Source: Gonocerus acuteangulatus (lineage: Eukaryota; Arthropoda; Insecta; Hemiptera; Coreidae). From it: a stretch of 64,000 nucleotides of DNA. The position numbers were made by a program, and so were the translations under genes. The stretch is taken from positions 51,464,274 to 51,528,273 of the forward strand of contig OX328127.1 of NCBI GenBank assembly GCA_946811695.1, read 5' to 3'. Shown one piece after another: positions 60,829-64,000 of this stretch. The notes under the pieces are model-generated. The model saw nothing but the letters and a program-made list of their open reading frames with translations. It did not search any database and was not told where the DNA came from. Within the stretch, counting starts at the first letter, position 1. Every line of letters begins with the position of its first letter.

Positions 60829-61950
60829 TCTACTATATATTTGTCAAATACCACTCACTCACTCACTCACTCATCTATCAACGCCCAGCCCAAACCGCTC
60901 GACAGAAAATTTTGAAATTTTGCATGGACACTCCCTATATAACGTAGGCGCTCGCTAAGAAAGGATTTTTTGATATTCGTATTTTTAAGCATTTTTAGGG
61001 GGGTTTAAAGTTTGAGTTGGTTAGAGAAGGCAAGCCTAGGCAGCCTGCATTGCTAGGACGATAAAGAACAGCTGTTACCTTACATTATCTATTTCATAGT
61101 TTTATTTCTAATTGAGGTTAATTTCAACTATGATGGCAGACCTTGAATTACTAGAAATTAACTGTCCCTCATAGAGTTTTAATTGCGTTTCTTTTCTGCC
61201 TGTCCCCGTCAGATAGGCTTGCCATATTTTTGGAGAGTTTGGGGGGGAATAAAAAGTGTACAAATTATAAGCAAAATGGTTGGTGAGTTTTAAGCGTCGC
61301 AACTAACGGGAAGGGGGAATCCTAAACTGTTAGCCTACCCAAACCTTAAAAATAAGAACGGAACTTTTTTTGCTACTTGATTTTCTTAAAACAATCTCTC
61401 AGCCAAATACTAGTGTCTGGCAGCTGGTAGCGCTGTGCAGGTAGTTCCAGCGTTTTACAGTTAGATTACTTCTGATTTCTTTGACACTGTGAGCAGTAGT
61501 AAAAATAGCAGTAGTAAAAGTAACCGATTTAAAAAAGATTCTTATAAACATGAATTTATTACTTTTTACATCTTACAGCCTTTTCCGGGACAATGATAAA
61601 ATCGGGCGGGACACTGAAACAATTGCAAAATACCGGGACAGTCCCAGTCAAACCGTGATGTATGGCATATCCTTAGGTTTTCCAGGTGAGGTAATAATAT
61701 CCGGAACCCTTGCAATGCCTTCTCGCCTATAACCTTGGTAATACTCGTAAATATATTGGGTGTTACCAAATGACTTCTTGGAAACATAAACTTTTAAATT
61801 TTAACGCCCATTGAATAAAATATAGTATGACGGGAACCGTGCTATAATAAACTGCACAGAATTGTATAGTAACGTAATTTTAATGAAACATTATTTAACG
61901 CAATAAAATAACTACTTATCTGCCGTGACGAAGCACGGGTATTCAGCTAG
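60829..61950 (+). mobile_element. Non-autonomous Helitron, complete ends
   Basis: It starts TCTACTATATATTTGTC after a host A. It ends with hairpin CCGTG-ACGAAG-CACGG (61923-61938) then GTATTCAGCTAG before a host T. It is 1122 bases long. Just inside the start is a CACTCACTCACTCACTCATC tract. There is no Rep/helicase frame. Related to 17535-18890 and 58480-59864. Confidence 0.85.
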
Positions 61951-62665
61951 TAATAGATAAAAGAAAAATCAATAATTCTGACTACCGATCCTGGAAGTCT
62001 AGCTGAAAAAAAAAAAAAATCCTTCATCTTAGCGCGTTTCCATAACTTCTTATCCCCGGTGTTACTGGGAAAGCTTGGAATAAGTGTAGCTAGTATTTTG
62101 TAAAATCTTTAACACCTACTCTCACAAAATCTTGACAATAAGTTTAGGCGCCATTACTTACTGAAAACTGTAGCGAAAATTACTCACTCGTCCTCTTCTA
62201 CTTATGCTCAGAAAGCTCTACTACAATCAATCCAAAATTCGTTATCATTTTAAGTATCTTGTTTTACTAGCAAATTCATTTTACCTTTGAAATCTATTAT
62301 CAAAACAACACTAGCAATAAAACACTGAGAAAAACTAAAGTAAGTAACCGTTCAAAGGAAAGAAACCAACACTTTCTGGTTTCTGAAACGTGACGTTTTC
62401 TTGTCGGCACTTCTGCATTGCTTCATGAGGCAAACGTCATTAGCTGGTTTCCTCCCAATAGAAAGAATGAGAGGAGGCGCTAAAAACAATATTACAGTTC
62501 AATTTGCCATTTTATATATGTACAAATCAAGACATTTTTATGTAAAAATCAAAAATTTAATACCAATATTAAATAAATCAATTTTATTAATGCTATCAGA
62601 CTACACTACATCCCTAGGTAGTGTAGTCTGAAACAACACACTACTTATGGAGGTGTATGTGTGGA
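61951..62665. other. Intergenic, no gene seen
   Basis: AT-rich, with a phrase near 62030-62095 (GCGTTTCCATAACTTCTTAT, GGGAAAGCTTGGAATA) that also occurs near 51375-51430, so it is probably repeat-derived. Confidence 0.45.
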
Positions 62666-62932
62666 ATGGGCGCATATAAGGGGGGGGGCTGCAGCCCCTC
62701 CCCCGAAATTTGGATTTGATCGGTAAAAATGTGTCATAAACCCTTAAAAATAAATTAAATAAGATTACTTTGTTCATAAAAAATATTTTATTTTGGGTGT
62801 AATAGCGTTTTAGTTGGTTAAAACTATTGCAAGTTCTAAATTGTTAGCATTCCATACTCCGGAAATGGTCTCAGCCCCCCCCCCCCGAAATTTTCCAAGC
62901 CCCTCCCGAAATTATTTTCTATATACGCCATG
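62666..62932 (+). mobile_element. G/C-tipped MITE, best-preserved copy
   Basis: It starts ATGGGCGCATATAAGGGGGG and ends TTTTCTATATACGCCATGA. Between these are CTGCAGCCCC, a body with GTAATAGCGTTTTAGTTGG and GCAAGTTCTAAATTGTTAGC, and a C run (62877-62888). The ends form short inverted repeats. Four copies of the family are in this window. Confidence 0.75.
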
Positions 62933-63145
62933 ATGTGTGGGGAGTTACATAAATGAGTTCTAAGTGGGGAGATTTTTTTAATTTTGGAAATTATTGCTGA
63001 AAAACTATCACAGTTAGCTGTTGTAGGACAACTTGTTTAAATTTTAATACTGGGCAACTTAAGTCATTAAAGATATTCAAAAAGGTCTTTAAGCTGAAAT
63101 AATTAGCATATTTTTCGAATTTCGTGGACCATTTCCTCGCATAAG

Positions 63146-63199
63146 TTTTTTTTTTTTTTTTTTTTGTTTAGGGCGCTCTACATCTAAGTCATTAGCGCC
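63146..63199 (-). repeat. Severely truncated SINE family 2 tail with target duplication
   Basis: Only the last ~54 bases of the SINE are present (GGCGCTAATGACTTAGATGT, AGCGCCC and an A-tail, read on the minus strand). They are flanked by perfect 12-bp duplications TCCTCGCATAAG at 63134-63145 and 63200-63211. Confidence 0.85.
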
Positions 63200-63353
63200 T
63201 CCTCGCATAAGTGTAATACATTTAAAATTTAGTTAATAAATCATCTCATAAACATGTAATTTCAGTAAGCTTATTGTCGAAAATAAAGCAAATACTACCT
63301 ACATATTATATAGCTATATATATATATTTATTATTACAAGCCCATATTAATAA

Positions 63354-63483
63354 AAGTCCGTCACTCAGGACCTGCATAACTAAGCACATTCCTCAGAATT
63401 GGGTAGTGTCAAGTGCATTCCTGAATAATTTGCTTAAAATAACCTATACAGATAAATAAAATAAAAACATAAATAGTTCTGCT
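63354..63483 (+). repeat. Dispersed repeat (GCATAACTAAGCAC family), copy 3
   Basis: GTCACTCAGGACCTGCATAA, CATTCCTCAGAATT and AATAGTTCTGCTC, as in 15588-15720. It is followed by the GAAAGTAGCTATTGAAGTTG repeat that also occurs at 9048. Confidence 0.7.
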
Positions 63484-63577
63484 CCGAAGGAAAGTAGCTA
63501 TTGAAGTTGCACTCATGACGGAAATTTTGAAAAATTCCTTCGAATCTACCTAGTGGACACCGAAAATGACCCCAGTT

Positions 63578-63582
<5 letters not shown>

Positions 63583-63665
<83 letters not shown>
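63583..63665. repeat. (CT)n(TA)n compound microsatellite
   Basis: About 20 CT units directly followed by about 21 TA units, embedded in the repeat described at 9190-9900. Confidence 0.95.
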
Positions 63666-63669
<4 letters not shown>

Positions 63670-63729
63670 TATATGTGTCCGTTAACACGATACCGGCCAG
63701 AGTTTTTGTTTCTTCCCCACGAAACTTGG

Positions 63730-64000
63730 AATGTAGTGTTTCCCAATCAAAGATTGAACGAGTTCGTTAACCAACATAATCGGTCCATCTGGAGAGGGGG
63801 TTTACTCCGGAGCCAAAGTAGTTATTTGCCAATACCAGCCATAATGTTTGTTGTATTTCAACGAAACTCGGTATTCGTTCTGGTCAACTAAAGAGAGAAA
63901 TACGTTGTAAAAATAAACTAAATCGGTTCATTAGGGGGGGGGGGGGTTTACTCCGGACCCAAATTACTAATTTGCCCATACCGGTCGTAATTTCTGCTGC
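63730..64000 (+). repeat. GGAGTAAACCCC-type units, continuing beyond the window
   Basis: It holds GATTGAACGAGTTCGTTAAC, then GGGGTTTACTCCGGAGCCAA and, about 145 bases on, GGGGTTTACTCCGGACCCAA. The units match 9545-9860 in order and orientation. Confidence 0.75.

Noticed and set aside
62175..62200. Donor-like site (GACGA|GTGAGT, minus strand) as the end of the missing wallenda first exon
   Set aside because: No ATG leads into it in the required phase, and the N-terminus of this family is not conserved enough to confirm it.

Overview
The window reads as nuclear DNA from an invertebrate animal, most likely an arthropod. It is strongly AT-rich, its genes are split by GT-AG introns, the coding sequences are conserved metazoan single-copy genes, and it holds tRNA- and 5S-derived SINEs, Helitrons, Ty3/gypsy, CR1/Jockey-like LINE, pogo/Tigger, mariner-type and piggyBac-type elements. 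The species cannot be fixed from the sequence alone.

Four protein genes are supported. (1) 3112-5746 (+): the last five exons of the transcription elongation factor SPT5, covering the proline/serine/threonine-rich C-terminal repeat region and the last two KOW-type folds; the 5' part lies left of the window. (2) 29961-10633 (-): a seven-exon BANP/SMAR1 gene, a BEN-domain DNA-binding protein of about 355 residues. Its BEN domain is cut by a 12-kb intron filled with nested transposons. (3) 31737-32561 (+): an intronless AAGAB (p34) gene, the alpha/gamma-adaptin-binding chaperone for AP-1/AP-2 assembly. (4) 57229-38359 (-): twelve exons of a dual-leucine-zipper MAP3K (Drosophila wallenda, vertebrate MAP3K12/13), complete except for the start exon. 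SPT5 and BANP converge, BANP and AAGAB are head to head about 1.8 kb apart, and AAGAB and wallenda converge. The four do not form an operon or a known pathway.

Most of the rest is repeat-derived. Downstream of SPT5 is a ~110-bp satellite array (6.1-7.5 kb) with some inverted units. BANP intron 3 is a stack of insertions: gene intron, then a broken Ty3/gypsy copy, then a 7.3-kb element with 13-bp inverted ends and a 5-bp target duplication, then a Helitron, then a TA-flanked foldback MITE. SINEs fall into at least four groups: three with tRNA-like heads and one with a 5S rRNA head. The 5S-headed group shares tail and body modules with two of the tRNA-headed groups. Five places carry the two conserved boxes of hammerhead ribozymes in the arrangement known from Penelope-like elements, all apparently decayed.

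The points most worth following up are a near-match to the BANP recognition motif in BANP's own putative 5' end, the 5S-headed SINE with perfect target duplications, the hammerhead-like motifs, and the nested insertion stack. I did not find a convincing new enzymatic or defence system.
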